Positions 17,110 to 27,577 are shown, counted from the first letter of the stretch. The stretch is 64,000 nucleotides of DNA from an uncultured Bacteroidota bacterium (GCA_902595825.1 CACJRP010000001.1:1-64000); one strand, 5' to 3'. Translations and numbers: made by a program. Notes: generated by a model from the sequence alone, not told the origin.

Positions 17110-18051
17110 ATGAGTCTTAAAATAGTTTTTTTTGGAACTCCAGATTTTGCTGTTTACAGCCTAAAAGAAATTTATAACTCAAATTTTATTCTTGAATGCG
17201 TTGTTACAAATCCAGACAAAAAATATGGAAGAGGAAGGAAGATGAATAAAAGTGCTGTGAGCAATTTTTGCCTAGATAATAATATTAAAACTTTACAGCC
17301 TGAATCATTCACCGACACAGTTTTTATCTCAAAACTAAAACAAATTAAAGCAGATTTATTTGTTGTGGTGGCATTTAAAAAATTGCCAAAATTAGTATGG
17401 GAAATACCTCCACTTGGAACAATTAATTTGCACGCCTCTATTCTTCCTGATTATAGGGGGGCTGCTCCCATAAATTGGGTGATAATAAATCAGGAGAAGG
17501 AAACAGGAATTACAACCTTTTATATAAACGATAAAATTGATTCTGGTAAAATCATTTTAGTTGAAAAAATTAAAATAGATAAATCCGAAACATATGACAG
17601 TCTAAAAAATAAGATGATTTTAGTAAGCAAAACGATGATAATTTCAACTTTAAATGAAATCAATATTGGAAATGATGGTTATGAACAAGGATCCGAAAAA
17701 AATTTAAATTTAGCACCAAAACTAAATAATCAAAATACTAGAATTGATTGGTCATTACCTCTTGATAAAATTGACTCAAAAATTAGAGGTTTATCCTCAC
17801 ATCCAGGGGCGTGGACAAAATTGATAAGTAAAGAAAGGAGTATTGTTTTTAAAATTTTTGATGCTTCAATAGAATATTCTAAAAATGAATCTAATCCTAA
17901 AAATATTTTATTATTACAAGACAAACTTATAATTACACATTACGAAGGAATTTTAATATGTCAAGAGATTCAAATACCTAATAAGAAAAGGATGAAATCT
18001 AAGGAAATTTTAAATGGCAAGCATTTAAAACCTTTTTTTAGAGCTAATTGA
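17110..18051 (+). CDS. fmt: Methionyl-tRNA formyltransferase
   Basis: A 313-residue enzyme that formylates initiator Met-tRNA using 10-formyl-tetrahydrofolate. The N-terminus FFGTPDFAVYSLKEIY, the catalytic/folate-binding stretch HASILPDYRGAAPINWVI and the TGITTFYINDKIDSG region are characteristic. The C-terminal OB-like domain (about residues 205-313, including SSHPGAWTKL) is present, so the protein is full length. Probably co-transcribed with the ATPase gene. Confidence 0.95.
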   Translation: MSLKIVFFGTPDFAVYSLKEIYNSNFILECVVTNPDKKYGRGRKMNKSAVSNFCLDNNIKTLQPESFTDTVFISKLKQIKADLFVVVAFKKLPKLVWEIPPLGTINLHASILPDYRGAAPINWVIINQEKETGITTFYINDKIDSGKIILVEKIKIDKSETYDSLKNKMILVSKTMIISTLNEINIGNDGYEQGSEKNLNLAPKLNNQNTRIDWSLPLDKIDSKIRGLSSHPGAWTKLISKERSIVFKIFDASIEYSKNESNPKNILLLQDKLIITHYEGILICQEIQIPNKKRMKSKEILNGKHLKPFFRAN

Positions 18052-18112
18052 TTGTGTTTTATAAACAATAACGCTTAGTTATTAACAATTATTATCATTT
18101 CAACACTAAAAT

Positions 18113-18144
18113 TCTGTGGACTTCGCATAAACACTATATATTTG
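18113..18144 (+). promoter_or_regulatory. Promoter of the HU gene
   Basis: An exact -7 motif TATATTTG at 18137-18144, with a weaker TCTG at 18113-18116 in the -33 position (20-bp spacer). The predicted transcription start is near 18150, giving a leader of about 27 nucleotides. Confidence 0.5.
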
Positions 18145-18176
18145 TAAAACTAAAATGTTAATTTAAATTAAATATT

Positions 18177-18449
18177 ATGAACAAAACACAATTAATTGAT
18201 GCAATGGCTGCAGATGCAGATATTTCAAAAGCTGCGGCTAAAAAAGCTTTAGAATCTTTTCTAGATAACGTTGGAGGAGCCCTCAAAGGTGGAGGTAGAG
18301 TATCACTGGTAGGATTTGGATCATGGTCAGTTTCAAAAAGAGCTGCTAGAGATGGCAGAAATCCAAGAACTGGAGCTACTATAAAAATCGCTGCTAAGAA
18401 TGTTGTTAAATTTAAAGCAGGTGCTGAATTATCAGGTTCAGTGAATTAA
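18177..18449 (+). CDS. HU family DNA-binding protein
   Basis: A 90-residue HU/IHF protein: MNKTQLIDAMAADADISKAA, then GGRVSLVGFGSWSV and the DNA-contacting arm RDGRNPRTGATIKI, ending KFKAGAEL. It forms dimers that bend and compact DNA. It has its own promoter and a strong terminator, and its codon use (many GCT/GCA/GGA) looks like that of a highly expressed gene. Confidence 0.95.
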   Translation: MNKTQLIDAMAADADISKAAAKKALESFLDNVGGALKGGGRVSLVGFGSWSVSKRAARDGRNPRTGATIKIAAKNVVKFKAGAELSGSVN

Positions 18450-18465
18450 TAAAAATAAATAGTCC

Positions 18466-18494
18466 AAAAAATCTCCTTCGGGAGATTTTTTTTT
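18466..18494 (+). terminator. Rho-independent terminator after HU
   Basis: An A-run, then stem ATCTCC (18471-18476), loop TTCG, stem GGAGAT (18481-18486) and a T-run to 18494. This is a textbook intrinsic terminator with a stable UUCG tetraloop; the flanking A- and T-runs extend the stem. Confidence 0.9.
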
Positions 18495-18508
18495 GATGGG
18501 TTTTAGTT

Positions 18509-19057
18509 TTGATCTCTAAGGGTTACCTTCTAATTTCTAATTTATCATTAGCTGAAGATTACGTGTTCAGAAGATCCGTGATTTTAATTTGTGATATAGA
18601 AAATAACAAGAATCCAATGGGATTCATTCTAAATAAGCCATTAGAAATTAATCTTACAAATATTCTTTTTAATGTGAATAAAAAGTTTAAGATATTTTAT
18701 GGAGGGCCTGTATCTACGGATACTCTCTTTTGTGTTCACAAATCTGAGCTGAACTTAAAATCTAGCAAAGAAATAACAAAAAATTTAAGCTACGGTTTTG
18801 ACCTTGACGAGATTATTTTGAAAACCGAAAGCGGTGAATTGGATGAAAAAAATATAATGTTTTTCTTGGGTTACTCGGGGTGGAGTTATAAACAACTTCT
18901 AAATGAGATCAAAGAAAATTTTTGGAAAATAAATAAAGGCTATTCAAAAAATATTTTTGAAAAAACCCAAGAAAATTTATGGAATACACTCATCAAAAAA
19001 ATGGAAGGCGATTCTTATATTTGGTCCAATGCACCCGAAAATATACAATACAATTAA
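18509..19057 (+). CDS. YqgE/AlgH family protein
   Basis: A 182-residue protein of the YqgE/AlgH family (DUF179), with SKGYLLISNLSLAEDYVF, the RRSVILICD segment, GFILNKPLE, FYGGPVSTDTLFC and FLGYSGWSYKQLLNEI, all conserved positions. No ATG is in frame upstream of the domain, so the TTG at 18509 is taken as the start; the N-terminus is then slightly shorter than in relatives. The start lies 14 bp after the HU terminator. The family's role is not settled; proposals include transcription regulation. Confidence 0.85.
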   Translation: MISKGYLLISNLSLAEDYVFRRSVILICDIENNKNPMGFILNKPLEINLTNILFNVNKKFKIFYGGPVSTDTLFCVHKSELNLKSSKEITKNLSYGFDLDEIILKTESGELDEKNIMFFLGYSGWSYKQLLNEIKENFWKINKGYSKNIFEKTQENLWNTLIKKMEGDSYIWSNAPENIQYN

Positions 19058-19075
19058 ATTTTTAAAGTTAAATAA

Positions 19076-19468
19076 CTAAACAGCTCCAAGTACCTGTTTT
19101 AAATCACCAACTAGGTTAGTCCACAACATTTTAGATTCTTCTAACTCGTCATCATGAGAAAAGTCGGTAACAGTAAGTGAAACGTCTTTTGTGATTTCAT
19201 CAACAGTTATTAAAAATTCAAAAAAATATTTTTGATAATCTTCTTCATCATTTATCCACATGAATTTAACTAATTCATTATTTTTTTTTGATAAAAGTTT
19301 AGCATATTCCTCACTATCTTCCCAAATAAAGGTAAAATCTTCACCCCTCGAATTTACATCGTCCGCAAACCATTCAGACAAACCTGATGGTGTTGATAAG
19401 TACTGAAATAATAATTGTGGCGAACAACGAAAATTGAACTCTAGGCTGAATAATTTTTTGTTGGTCAT
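19076..19468 (-). CDS. START-like domain protein (SRPBCC superfamily)
   Basis: A 130-residue protein. The ATG at 19468 gives MTNKKLFSLEFNFRCSPQLL; an upstream TTG at 19489 is possible but less likely. STPSGLSEWFADDVNSRGE, FTFIWEDSEEYAKL and the acidic C-terminal part (DDELEESKMLWTNLVGDLK) match a small START-like family widespread in Flavobacteriia, related to AHSA1 folds. The ligand is unknown. It converges with the YqgE gene, with an 18-bp gap. Confidence 0.8.
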   Translation of the reverse strand: MTNKKLFSLEFNFRCSPQLLFQYLSTPSGLSEWFADDVNSRGEDFTFIWEDSEEYAKLLSKKNNELVKFMWINDEEDYQKYFFEFLITVDEITKDVSLTVTDFSHDDELEESKMLWTNLVGDLKQVLGAV

Positions 19469-19580
19469 TATAAGTGATTTCACAAGCAATATATCGAAAA
19501 AATGTTTACATGATGGATTTTAAATTGATTTTTTTAATGCTTTTTTGTGGATCATTTTTATATCTTGCACTCGATTCGTT

Positions 19581-19654
19581 GGCGAGGTAGCTCAGGCGGT
19601 CAGAGCGTCGGATTCATAACCCGGAGGTCGGGAGTTCAAGTCTCCCCCTCGCTA
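19581..19654 (+). tRNA. tRNA-Met (CAT anticodon)
   Basis: A 74-nt cloverleaf: acceptor GGCGAGG pairs with CCTCGCT, D-loop AGCTCAGGCGGTCAGAGC, anticodon loop TTCATAA (CAT) and T-arm GTTCAAG. The first acceptor pair is a G-T wobble rather than the C-A mismatch of an initiator tRNA, so an elongator tRNA-Met is likely; a lysidine-modified tRNA-Ile with the same anticodon cannot be fully excluded. CCA is not encoded. Confidence 0.9.
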
Positions 19655-19724
19655 CTATCTGTCCCAATATAATGTTAAATTTCAGGTTTCGATGTAAGTT
19701 TTAAATTTTAGAAAAACTCAACTT

Positions 19725-21157
19725 ATGAAAAATAGACTAATTATATTGATATCTCTAATTATATTTTGTTGCAATAAAGACAGCGAGGAAAATGAAATTG
19801 AAGAAAATTTTGAATCAGTTGAAGAAATTAAACAATATTAAGTTTCTATAATTTCAGCAAATGGAGGTTCTGTAAATGTTGCGTCAGGGACTTACAATGC
19901 AGGTACAATTTTAATTTTAACCGCTACTCCAAATGAAGGATTTAAATTCAGTGGTTGGACCGGTTATGAAGGTAATGAGAGTACAATTACTTTAACTATT
20001 AATTCAAATATACCTTTAACAGCGAACTTTGAAAAAATTCCTGAGAATAATTCCAATAACAAAGTTATTTTTAATAAAAATATTCACAACAGTCTCCCTG
20101 AAATATGGATTAATGAATTCAATAATATAATGGATAGTCTAAATATTATAATCCCGGTAATAGCAACAAATTATTCAGAATTAGATATCTATGCTTGGAA
20201 TAGTAATGCAAATAAACCATATTTTTCAATTATAGGAGATCAAGGGGGAGCTTGTATTTGCGGAAATGATAAAGAAAGATATATGGTTTTAGAAATCCCA
20301 GAAAGTGAGTTTACTTTTGAATCAATGCATAGATTTTCTGTTATACCTCACGAAATGTTTCATGCTTATCAAATGAGTATATCAAAAACTTTTTATGACG
20401 GTGATTTTCGGATAAAGTGTTTGTCAGAAGGAACTGCAGCCTCTTTCGAATCAATTTATGTTAAACAACATTATTCATACAATTATTTCAAATTTGACCA
20501 AAATATGGTTGATCTTGAAGTTTTAACTTCGCCTAGAATTTTCGAGAATTATGACAGTATAGGTGATGTTAACTACTCTACTTCAGTCTTTATGATACTA
20601 GTTTTAGTAAAAGAATTACGGAAAAAAAATATCTCAGAGCAAAAGGCTTTTGAACTAGTTTTTAGGAGTTTTTTTAAAAAAAATCCTAGTAATGTGAATT
20701 GGAAAAATATATTTGAAGAAGTTTTTTCTATTTCAGTAGATAATTTTTATTCATCAATTTCGAATTATTCAAATGATATCGAGACAGTTTTACCAAGCGG
20801 AGATTTAAACTTACTCGATATCTTTCAATTATCAAGTGAAAACTACGTAATTAATGTTACGTCCCCTGATTCAGATGATTACATTTTAAATGACATTGAT
20901 ACAAACGGGGTTGTTGAGGGAAGAGATTCAAAAATAACAGTTAAGTTAGGTGACAAACTTACTTTTGAAGTTGATGCGTTTGGTCATCCATTTTATTTGA
21001 AAAACAAACAGGGACTTGGGACAAACGATTTGGTCGCTGGTGCAGACAACAACGGAATTGAAAGCGGAACAGTTACCTGGGTACCCCAATCAAAGGGAAC
21101 TTTTTTTACCAATGTTCCTTACATAATGGTATGTACGGTGAAATTTTTGTTGAATAA
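19725..21157 (+). pseudogene. Broken lipoprotein metalloprotease with cupredoxin-like C-terminus (stop and frameshift)
   Basis: The frame from ATG 19725 encodes a lipoprotein-like leader (MKNRLIILISLIIFCCNKDS), then meets TAA at 19839-19841 after 38 codons. The same frame continues with a bacterial repeat (SANGGSVNV ... FKFSGWTGYEGN), a protease-like region with HEMFHAYQ (HExxH; His codons at 20349 and 20361) followed by a downstream LSEGTAASFESIY, and a cupredoxin-like tail. At the T7 run (21101-21107) the frame is lost: the minus-one frame reads YQCSLHNGMYGEIFVE and ends at 21157, supplying the Cys-His-Met copper ligands that pair with GHPFYLK upstream. So one substitution (probably TCA to TAA) and one missing T break a secreted zinc peptidase/copper protein. 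A sequencing error is an alternative. The intact downstream frame from ATG 20130 to 21194 is a fragment. Confidence 0.7.
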
Positions 21158-21164
21158 AAACATA

Positions 21165-21190
21165 AAATCCCAATCTAATGGGATTTCATT
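21165..21190 (+). terminator. Hairpin terminator after the broken metalloprotease gene
   Basis: The inverted repeat AAATCCCA (21165-21172) / TGGGATTT (21179-21186), with a 6-base loop and a short T-rich tail, comes just after the ancestral stop codon at 21155-21157. Its position supports the frameshift reading of the gene end. Confidence 0.6.
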
Positions 21191-21197
21191 TTAAATG

Positions 21198-21281
21198 CGG
21201 AGAGACCGAGACTCGAACTCGGGGAACACTTACGCGTTCACAGATTAGCAATCTGCTGCATTACCACTCTGCCACCTCTCC
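21198..21281 (-). tRNA. tRNA-Ser (GCT anticodon)
   Basis: On the minus strand, acceptor GGAGAGG (21281-21275) pairs with TCTCTCC, the anticodon loop holds GCT within ATTGCTAAT, and there is a long variable arm (GTGAACGCGTAAGTGTTC region) typical of tRNA-Ser. The T-arm is GAGTTCGAGTCTC. CCA is not encoded. Confidence 0.93.
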
Positions 21282-21340
21282 TTAATGGATAGCGCAAGTT
21301 AAAAAATTAGAAATATCAAATCAAAAAATGAGAAAAAAAT

Positions 21341-23362
21341 TTAACTAGGATACTCAATTCTTAACTGATATATATTAACCAATTTTTTTATAAGAACTTT
21401 TTTAACTGCTTCGATTTCTGAAAAAGTAATGTTTGAATTAATAAATTGACCTTCATCCATTTGTTGATTAATAATTTTGTGAACAAATTTCTCCAATATT
21501 TCAAAAGAAGGTTCTTTTAGACTTTTTGAAGCTGCCTCAATCGAATCTGCCATCATAACTATTGATGTTTCTTTAGAAAAAGGTTTGGGTCCAGGATAAA
21601 TAAAATTTTTTATATCCGCAGTAGAATCTAATTCGATTTGCTTTTTGTAAAAGAAATATACCTTTGAGGTGCCGTGATGTGTTCTAATAAAATCAACTAC
21701 TCTATCTGGAAGTTTATTTTTTTTCCCTAAAGCTATTCCGTCAATTACATGATCAATAATAATTTTTGCACTTTCGCTTGGACTTAATTCATCATGAGGA
21801 GAAATACTCCCTTTTTGATTTTCAGAAAAAAAATTGGGTTTTTTAATTTTACCAACATCATGATAAAGAGCACCTACCCTAGTTAGCAAAGAATTTGCGT
21901 TAATTTCATTAGCGCACGCTTCAGATAAATTTGCAACTTGCAGGGAATGATGAAAGGTACCAGGTGCTTTATCTGATAATTCCTTTAGAAGGGGTGAATT
22001 AGTGTCAGATAGTTCTAAAAGGGATACATCGGAGACGAGAAAAAAAATCTTTTCATATAAATAAATTAGTGGAAGAACGAAAAGTGTAAGCATACCATTT
22101 GCGAGAAAAAAACCAAATTGAAGCAAATCAATTTTATCAATATCCCCAGAACTCAAAAGGTGAAAAATGATATATCCTGAAAAATACATAAATGTAATTT
22201 GTGCAACAGAAATAAAAAGATTTGCTCTTTTATAAATTTTAGAAGTACTTAGAATTGATATAATTCCAGCTAAGATTTGAAGAAAAATATACTCAAATCC
22301 GTTGAAAACACTAAAACTTATTATGATTACCGAAACAATATGGATGAAAAAAGCCAGTCTAGAGTCGAAAAATGTCTTTGTTAATAAAGGAAAAATACAA
22401 ATTGGCGCAACATAAATAAACCTTGGGTTTAAATCTGCCAAAATCAATGACATAATCACTGAAAGACAAATATTAAAAAATATGAAAGTCATCTTATTAT
22501 CGTCTTCAAAGACGTTATATCTAAATTTGTAGATGTAAATCAATGAAAGAAAAAGTAGAGACGAGACTAACAAAAAATATCCTATTAGAATTGATCGATT
22601 AATTTCTTTATTGTCGCTCTTAGAGGAAAACTGATAATTTAAAGACTTTAGCTTATTTAATTTTTCTCCTTCTACTATTTGATTTGTTTCAATTATTACT
22701 TCCCCTTTTATAACTAAATCTCGGGTTAAGGATATAGACGAATTTAATTCATTTATATATTCCTCAGTCAAAATCTTATTGAAGGATAGGTTCGGTTGTA
22801 AAATTTCAAAGAACAAATTATAAAATTTTCTTTCGTTGGGCTTATAATCAATATTTATGTTTTTCTTAAGTTCATTTGATAGATTTTCTAATTTCAACAA
22901 TGAATCTGCGTCCGTGAAACGCTCTATGTTTTTAGAAATTAATGCAATCCTATTTGGACTTGTAGTATTAAAACCTAAAGGAAGTATTCCTCTTTTAAGA
23001 AAAGACTTTAAAATAAGTAAACCACTTTTATAATTAACAGAGTCATTTTCATTTTGAAAAAATTTATCGAATTTATTATAATAATCATTTAAAATTAATT
23101 TAGATACATCTTCTTTTACATTGAAATATAAAATTGACTTTGATTCGATTGACTTTTTTTCGAGTGATAATTCTTCAATTGATTTTATTATTGGAAAATC
23201 AAAGGGAGCATATAAAGTGCTCCCCGTCCATCTTTTTCCCTCAGAAAACTGAATGGAATATTGTGTATTTAAAGGTAAAAAATAAACAATAATAAAACCT
23301 GATGTTATTAAAATGAACGTTTTATATAGGAAAGGACTGATCTCCAATAACTTTTTTAACAT
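21341..23362 (-). CDS. 7TM-HD (PgpH-type) phosphodiesterase, likely for cyclic di-AMP
   Basis: A 673-residue membrane protein. One N-terminal membrane segment precedes an extracellular domain of about 230 residues, then about seven membrane segments (roughly residues 250-445) and a C-terminal HD domain with TFHHSLQVANLSEACA, LTRVGALYHDVGKIKKP and FIRTHHGTSKVYFF. This is the architecture of PgpH/YqfF proteins, which degrade c-di-AMP in Gram-positives and Bacteroidota. The ATG at 23362 was chosen over a TTG two codons upstream. Last gene of a gyrA-TPR-HD run on the minus strand. The substrate is inferred from the family. Confidence 0.88.
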   Translation of the reverse strand: MLKKLLEISPFLYKTFILITSGFIIVYFLPLNTQYSIQFSEGKRWTGSTLYAPFDFPIIKSIEELSLEKKSIESKSILYFNVKEDVSKLILNDYYNKFDKFFQNENDSVNYKSGLLILKSFLKRGILPLGFNTTSPNRIALISKNIERFTDADSLLKLENLSNELKKNINIDYKPNERKFYNLFFEILQPNLSFNKILTEEYINELNSSISLTRDLVIKGEVIIETNQIVEGEKLNKLKSLNYQFSSKSDNKEINRSILIGYFLLVSSLLFLSLIYIYKFRYNVFEDDNKMTFIFFNICLSVIMSLILADLNPRFIYVAPICIFPLLTKTFFDSRLAFFIHIVSVIIISFSVFNGFEYIFLQILAGIISILSTSKIYKRANLFISVAQITFMYFSGYIIFHLLSSGDIDKIDLLQFGFFLANGMLTLFVLPLIYLYEKIFFLVSDVSLLELSDTNSPLLKELSDKAPGTFHHSLQVANLSEACANEINANSLLTRVGALYHDVGKIKKPNFFSENQKGSISPHDELSPSESAKIIIDHVIDGIALGKKNKLPDRVVDFIRTHHGTSKVYFFYKKQIELDSTADIKNFIYPGPKPFSKETSIVMMADSIEAASKSLKEPSFEILEKFVHKIINQQMDEGQFINSNITFSEIEAVKKVLIKKLVNIYQLRIEYPS

Positions 23363-23436
23363 TTTCAAATAATTTTAATAATCTGTAAACTTTAAATCAA
23401 GTTTTAGATGAAGATATAGAAGTAAAAGAAATATAT

Positions 23437-24678
23437 CTATTTAGACTCTATTTCCTCTAAAAGTAATTTCATTTTTGAAAAACCTTCGGTATCACCAACA
23501 GTTGCATAAATATTTTTTAGAGTCTGGATAGCTTCTATGTTACTTTTAGAATCAATTTCAATAAGCTTTTGTAAAATGGGTACGCATTCCATGTAGATTT
23601 CTTCACGCTTTAATTTGAGTTCATCATATTTCTTATTTTCAGCTCTTGATGTTCCTAAAGAATTCATTTCCTCTACAATCGCAGATTCTTGTTCTAGGAT
23701 TAAAGACACCAAATTCAAGTATGCATTTTGCATTTTTGGGTCAAGTTTAATGGCCTTATTGTAATAATTTCGGGCATCTTCCTTTTCTCCCAATTCCGAA
23801 CTAACAACACCTAAATTGTAGTATAATGTGGCATTACTCGGATCTTGTTTTAAAGCTTCTGCAACCAATTCAGAATACCTTTGGTTATTTCCTAAACGAA
23901 AGTTTATATTTGCTTCAGTTAATATTAGATCAACGTCAGAAGGATTTTCCCTCCTTGCTTCCTCCACTGCCTGGATTGCTTTGTCCTGCATACCAAGATT
24001 GTCATATAGCAAGGCAATAGATTTTATAATATTAGGGTATACGGATTTGGTATCCTCTTCTCTAACATTTTCATAATCTTTAGATTTTTCAAACAAAGAA
24101 TATTCAACTTCAGAAATTTCCTTTTCAATACCAGTTTCTATAGGAGTTGCATAATATTTAGTAACAATACCAGTATACTTTAAATTTTTTAATTTTTCAT
24201 AATAATTTAACGCATTCTTATAATCATTCCCATTAATTGAACTAACTGCAGCATAATACAAAAGATCAGTTTTTTCAGGTGACATTTTAAAAGCCAAATT
24301 GTAATTTGAGGCAGCCTCTTTGAAATTACCAGAATTATAAACTTCATTCGCATAAGTTTGAATTTCATATAAAAGAAATTCAAGTTCAGATTTTAATACA
24401 TCTTTAATTGCATTATTGCCTTCTGCTAATTTGAAATTATCAAATGCTTTTGAAAATTCCTTTTCACTTTTTGCAATTTGACCTACTAATAGATGATATT
24501 GTGAAATTAATTTTGAATCTTTTGAGTTAAGTATTAAATCACCATTAGAAAGAAGGGTTTCTTTAGATTCAGATACTTTTTCTTGCCTATATAATTTTTG
24601 GGCTAGTTTAAGTTCTTTTTTTTGAGAGTACAAAAAAGAGAAGCAAAATAGAAATGTTAATGTATATAATTTGTTCAT
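23437..24678 (-). CDS. Exported tetratricopeptide-repeat protein
   Basis: A 413-residue protein with a signal peptide (MNKLYTLTFLFCFSFLYSQ) and many TPR-type repeats; clear ones include AASNYNLAFKMSPEKTDLLY, KDALNYYEKL-like and ATLYYNLGVVSSELGEKEDA followed by YNKAIKLDPKMQNAYLN. TPRs mediate protein contacts; the partner is unknown. It lies 33 bp after gyrA and is likely co-transcribed with it, an arrangement I associate with Flavobacteriia. Expected location is the periplasm or outer surface. Confidence 0.85.
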   Translation of the reverse strand: MNKLYTLTFLFCFSFLYSQKKELKLAQKLYRQEKVSESKETLLSNGDLILNSKDSKLISQYHLLVGQIAKSEKEFSKAFDNFKLAEGNNAIKDVLKSELEFLLYEIQTYANEVYNSGNFKEAASNYNLAFKMSPEKTDLLYYAAVSSINGNDYKNALNYYEKLKNLKYTGIVTKYYATPIETGIEKEISEVEYSLFEKSKDYENVREEDTKSVYPNIIKSIALLYDNLGMQDKAIQAVEEARRENPSDVDLILTEANINFRLGNNQRYSELVAEALKQDPSNATLYYNLGVVSSELGEKEDARNYYNKAIKLDPKMQNAYLNLVSLILEQESAIVEEMNSLGTSRAENKKYDELKLKREEIYMECVPILQKLIEIDSKSNIEAIQTLKNIYATVGDTEGFSKMKLLLEEIESK

Positions 24679-24710
24679 TTTTTTAAATTAGAAGGGCTAA
24701 TTTAAGTAAT

Positions 24711-27365
24711 TTATATGCTCAAATCCTCATTTTCTAGCAAGTTTTCATGAGAATCGTCATTGGTTTCTTCTTCCTTAATAACTTTAGCCACAGCGGCTAT
24801 GGTGTCATCACCTTTTAAATTAATTAATTTAACACCTTGAGTAGCTCTTCCCATAACTCTAAGCTTTTCAACACTCATTCTTATAGCAATTCCTGATTTG
24901 TTAATAATCATTAAATCATTTTCATCACTAACATTTTTTATAGCTACTAAAGAACCGGTCTTATCTGTAATTGATATTGTTTTTACTCCTTTACCCCCTC
25001 TATTGGTTATTCTATAATCCTCCAAACTAGATCTTTTACCGTATCCATTTTTTGAAACTACAAGAATATCAGTTGAAACGTCGTTAACCGAAACCATTCC
25101 AATTACTTTATCATTATCATCTTTTAATTTAATTCCTCTGACACCAGACGCACTCCTACCCATAGGTCTTGTTTTACTCTCTTCAAATCTGATAGCCTTA
25201 CCTGACTTAACTGCCATTAAGATTTCACTATTACCGTTGGTTAGTTTAGCCTCTAATAGTTCATCATTTTCTTTGATTGTAATGGCATTTATTCCATTGA
25301 TTCTTGGTCGAGAATATTTTTCTAAAGAAGTTTTCTTTATTTGTCCCTTTTTGGTGGCCATTACAACATAATGACTGTTTACATATTCAGTGTCTTTTAA
25401 ATCTTGTGTATTGATAAATGCTTTTACTTTGTCATCTTGTTCAATATTTATTAGGTTTTGAATTGCTCTTCCTTTAGAGGTTTTTGAACCTTCAGGTATT
25501 TCAAAAATTCTCATCCAAAAGCATCTTCCTTTTTGTGTAAAAAACAACATGTATTGGTGATTTGTGCCTACAAACATATGTTCTAAAAAATCTTCATTTC
25601 TTGTTGTAGAACCTTTTTGACCTACACCGCCCCTATTTTGTATTTTATATTCTACCAATGGTGTTCTTTTAATATACCCAGCATGAGATATGGTTACAAC
25701 AACTTTATCATCTGGTATCATATCTTCTTCACTGAAATTACCACCAGCATATTGAATTTCAGACCGTCTTTCGTCGCCATATTTTTCTTTTATATCTAAC
25801 AGCTCTGTTTTAATAATTTCCATTCTACGGTCCTTATTACCTAAAATATCGTTTAAATCTAAAATTGCCTTTTTGAGTTCACCAAACTCCTCTCTTAACT
25901 TGCTTTGCTCAAGACCGGTAAGTTGTCTAAGTCTCATCTCTACAATAGCTTTAGACTGAATTTCAGTAAGTTCATATTTTAAAGACATATTTGCTCTTGC
26001 TTCGTCAGGAGTTTTAGATTTTCTAATTATGCTAATAACCTCATCGATATTGTCCGATGCAATTATCAATCCCTCTAGTATATGAGCTCTATCTTCAGCC
26101 TTTTTTAATTCGAATTCTGTTCTTTTAACTACTACATCATGCCTGTGTTCAACAAAATAGTGTATTAATTCTTTTAAGTTTAATAGTCTTGGTCTACCAT
26201 TAACTAATGCTATATTGTTTACGCTAAACGAAGATTGTAGTGGTGTAAATTTATATAGCTTGTTCAAAACTATGTTTGGTATGGCATCTCTTTTTAGGAT
26301 GTAAACAATCCTTAAACCCTTTCTGTCAGATTCATCTCTTATATTAGATATACCTTCAATTCTCTTTTCATTTACCAATTCAGCAGTTTTTTTTATCATC
26401 TCAGCTTTATTGACCTGGTATGGAATCTCTGTTACAACAATACATTCTCTGGAATCAATTTCTTCAATTGTGGCTTTACCTCTAATTACAACTCTTCCTC
26501 TTCCAGAGTGAAAAGCTTCTCTAACCCCTTCATAACCATAAATCACACCTCCAGTTGGAAAATCCGGAGCTTTAACATGTTTAATTAATTCATCGATGTC
26601 GTTTCTTAATTGCTTTTCAACGATTAATTCTTCTTTTCTATTAGTTATTTCTAAATCTTTAAGATTCAAATTTTCCCCGACTTCTTGATATTCATTTTTT
26701 AAAATCCCAATTACTTCTTCATCTGTGATTGAAACTTTTTCTGATAAACCAATTTTTTTAATAAAAATATTATCAATAAACTTTACAATCCCGTCTACCA
26801 CCTCCATAAGGTTGTGAGGGGGCATATTGGTTGCCATACCAACAGCGATTCCAGATCCTCCATTTATCAAAAGATTGGGGATTTTAGTTGGTAAAACTAC
26901 TGGTTCCTCTAAAGTATCATCAAAATTAAGTTGTTTATCAACAGTATTTTTATCGATATCAGCTAACAAATCTTCAGAAATTTTTTGCATTCTGGCTTCT
27001 GTATACCTCATAGCAGCTGGGCTATCACCGTCAATTGATCCGTAATTACCCTGACCATCAACAAGCATGTATCTTAGACTCCACTCCTGAGCCATTCTAA
27101 CCATTGTGTCATAGACCGAAGAATCTCCGTGTGGGTGATATTTGCCTAGAACTTCTCCAACTATTCGAGCAGATTTTCTATATGATGAGGACGCTCTTAT
27201 ACCCATTTCATGCATGCCATACAAAACTCTTCTGTGTACCGGTTTTAGACCATCGCGCACATCTGGCAAAGCACGTGACACAATGACAGACATAGAGTAA
27301 TCGATGTATGAAGACTCCATTTCCTTGACAATATTGATTGGTATAAGTTTTTCTCCTTCAGTCAT
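24711..27365 (-). CDS. gyrA: DNA gyrase subunit A
   Basis: An 884-residue GyrA. The catalytic Tyr lies in [10 protein letters not shown], and the quinolone-resistance-determining region reads [20 protein letters not shown], with Ser and Asp at the two positions most often altered in resistant strains, i.e. the susceptible form. The C-terminal beta-pinwheel is present, with a GyrA-box-like [11 protein letters not shown] (Q-R-G-G-x-G-x-K-G). An acidic tail ends the protein. The start [17 protein letters not shown] is canonical. Divergent from clpC. Confidence 0.97.
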   Translation of the reverse strand: MTEGEKLIPINIVKEMESSYIDYSMSVIVSRALPDVRDGLKPVHRRVLYGMHEMGIRASSSYRKSARIVGEVLGKYHPHGDSSVYDTMVRMAQEWSLRYMLVDGQGNYGSIDGDSPAAMRYTEARMQKISEDLLADIDKNTVDKQLNFDDTLEEPVVLPTKIPNLLINGGSGIAVGMATNMPPHNLMEVVDGIVKFIDNIFIKKIGLSEKVSITDEEVIGILKNEYQEVGENLNLKDLEITNRKEELIVEKQLRNDIDELIKHVKAPDFPTGGVIYGYEGVREAFHSGRGRVVIRGKATIEEIDSRECIVVTEIPYQVNKAEMIKKTAELVNEKRIEGISNIRDESDRKGLRIVYILKRDAIPNIVLNKLYKFTPLQSSFSVNNIALVNGRPRLLNLKELIHYFVEHRHDVVVKRTEFELKKAEDRAHILEGLIIASDNIDEVISIIRKSKTPDEARANMSLKYELTEIQSKAIVEMRLRQLTGLEQSKLREEFGELKKAILDLNDILGNKDRRMEIIKTELLDIKEKYGDERRSEIQYAGGNFSEEDMIPDDKVVVTISHAGYIKRTPLVEYKIQNRGGVGQKGSTTRNEDFLEHMFVGTNHQYMLFFTQKGRCFWMRIFEIPEGSKTSKGRAIQNLINIEQDDKVKAFINTQDLKDTEYVNSHYVVMATKKGQIKKTSLEKYSRPRINGINAITIKENDELLEAKLTNGNSEILMAVKSGKAIRFEESKTRPMGRSASGVRGIKLKDDNDKVIGMVSVNDVSTDILVVSKNGYGKRSSLEDYRITNRGGKGVKTISITDKTGSLVAIKNVSDENDLMIINKSGIAIRMSVEKLRVMGRATQGVKLINLKGDDTIAAVAKVIKEEETNDDSHENLLENEDLSI

Positions 27366-27384
27366 TTTAAAGAATTTATTAATA

Positions 27385-27392
27385 CAAATTTA
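27385..27392 (-). promoter_or_regulatory. -7 promoter motif for gyrA
   Basis: CAAATTTA on the plus strand reads TAAATTTG on the minus strand, a TAnnTTTG match 20 bases before the gyrA ATG. No matching -33 element. The rest of the 212-bp gyrA/clpC intergenic region shows only AT-rich sequence; an imperfect AATCTTTG at 27545-27552 might serve clpC. Confidence 0.35.
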
Positions 27393-27577
27393 TCTATTTA
27401 TGTAGTGTTTGTTGGGATTGGGGAAATTATTTCTTATCTATTTATTAACATTTTTCATTTGAAAAATCATCTTCTAAATGAGTTGTTTCTACTTTGATTT
27501 TAATTTTTTTTTTTGTCTATTAGCCAAATAATTAACTATGGTACAATCTTTGGAATTAGTTTTTAAAATATTTATTT

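Noticed and set aside
23828-24076. Open frames on the plus strand inside the TPR gene.
   Set aside because: Antisense to a well-supported TPR repeat protein; the translation shows no family motifs.
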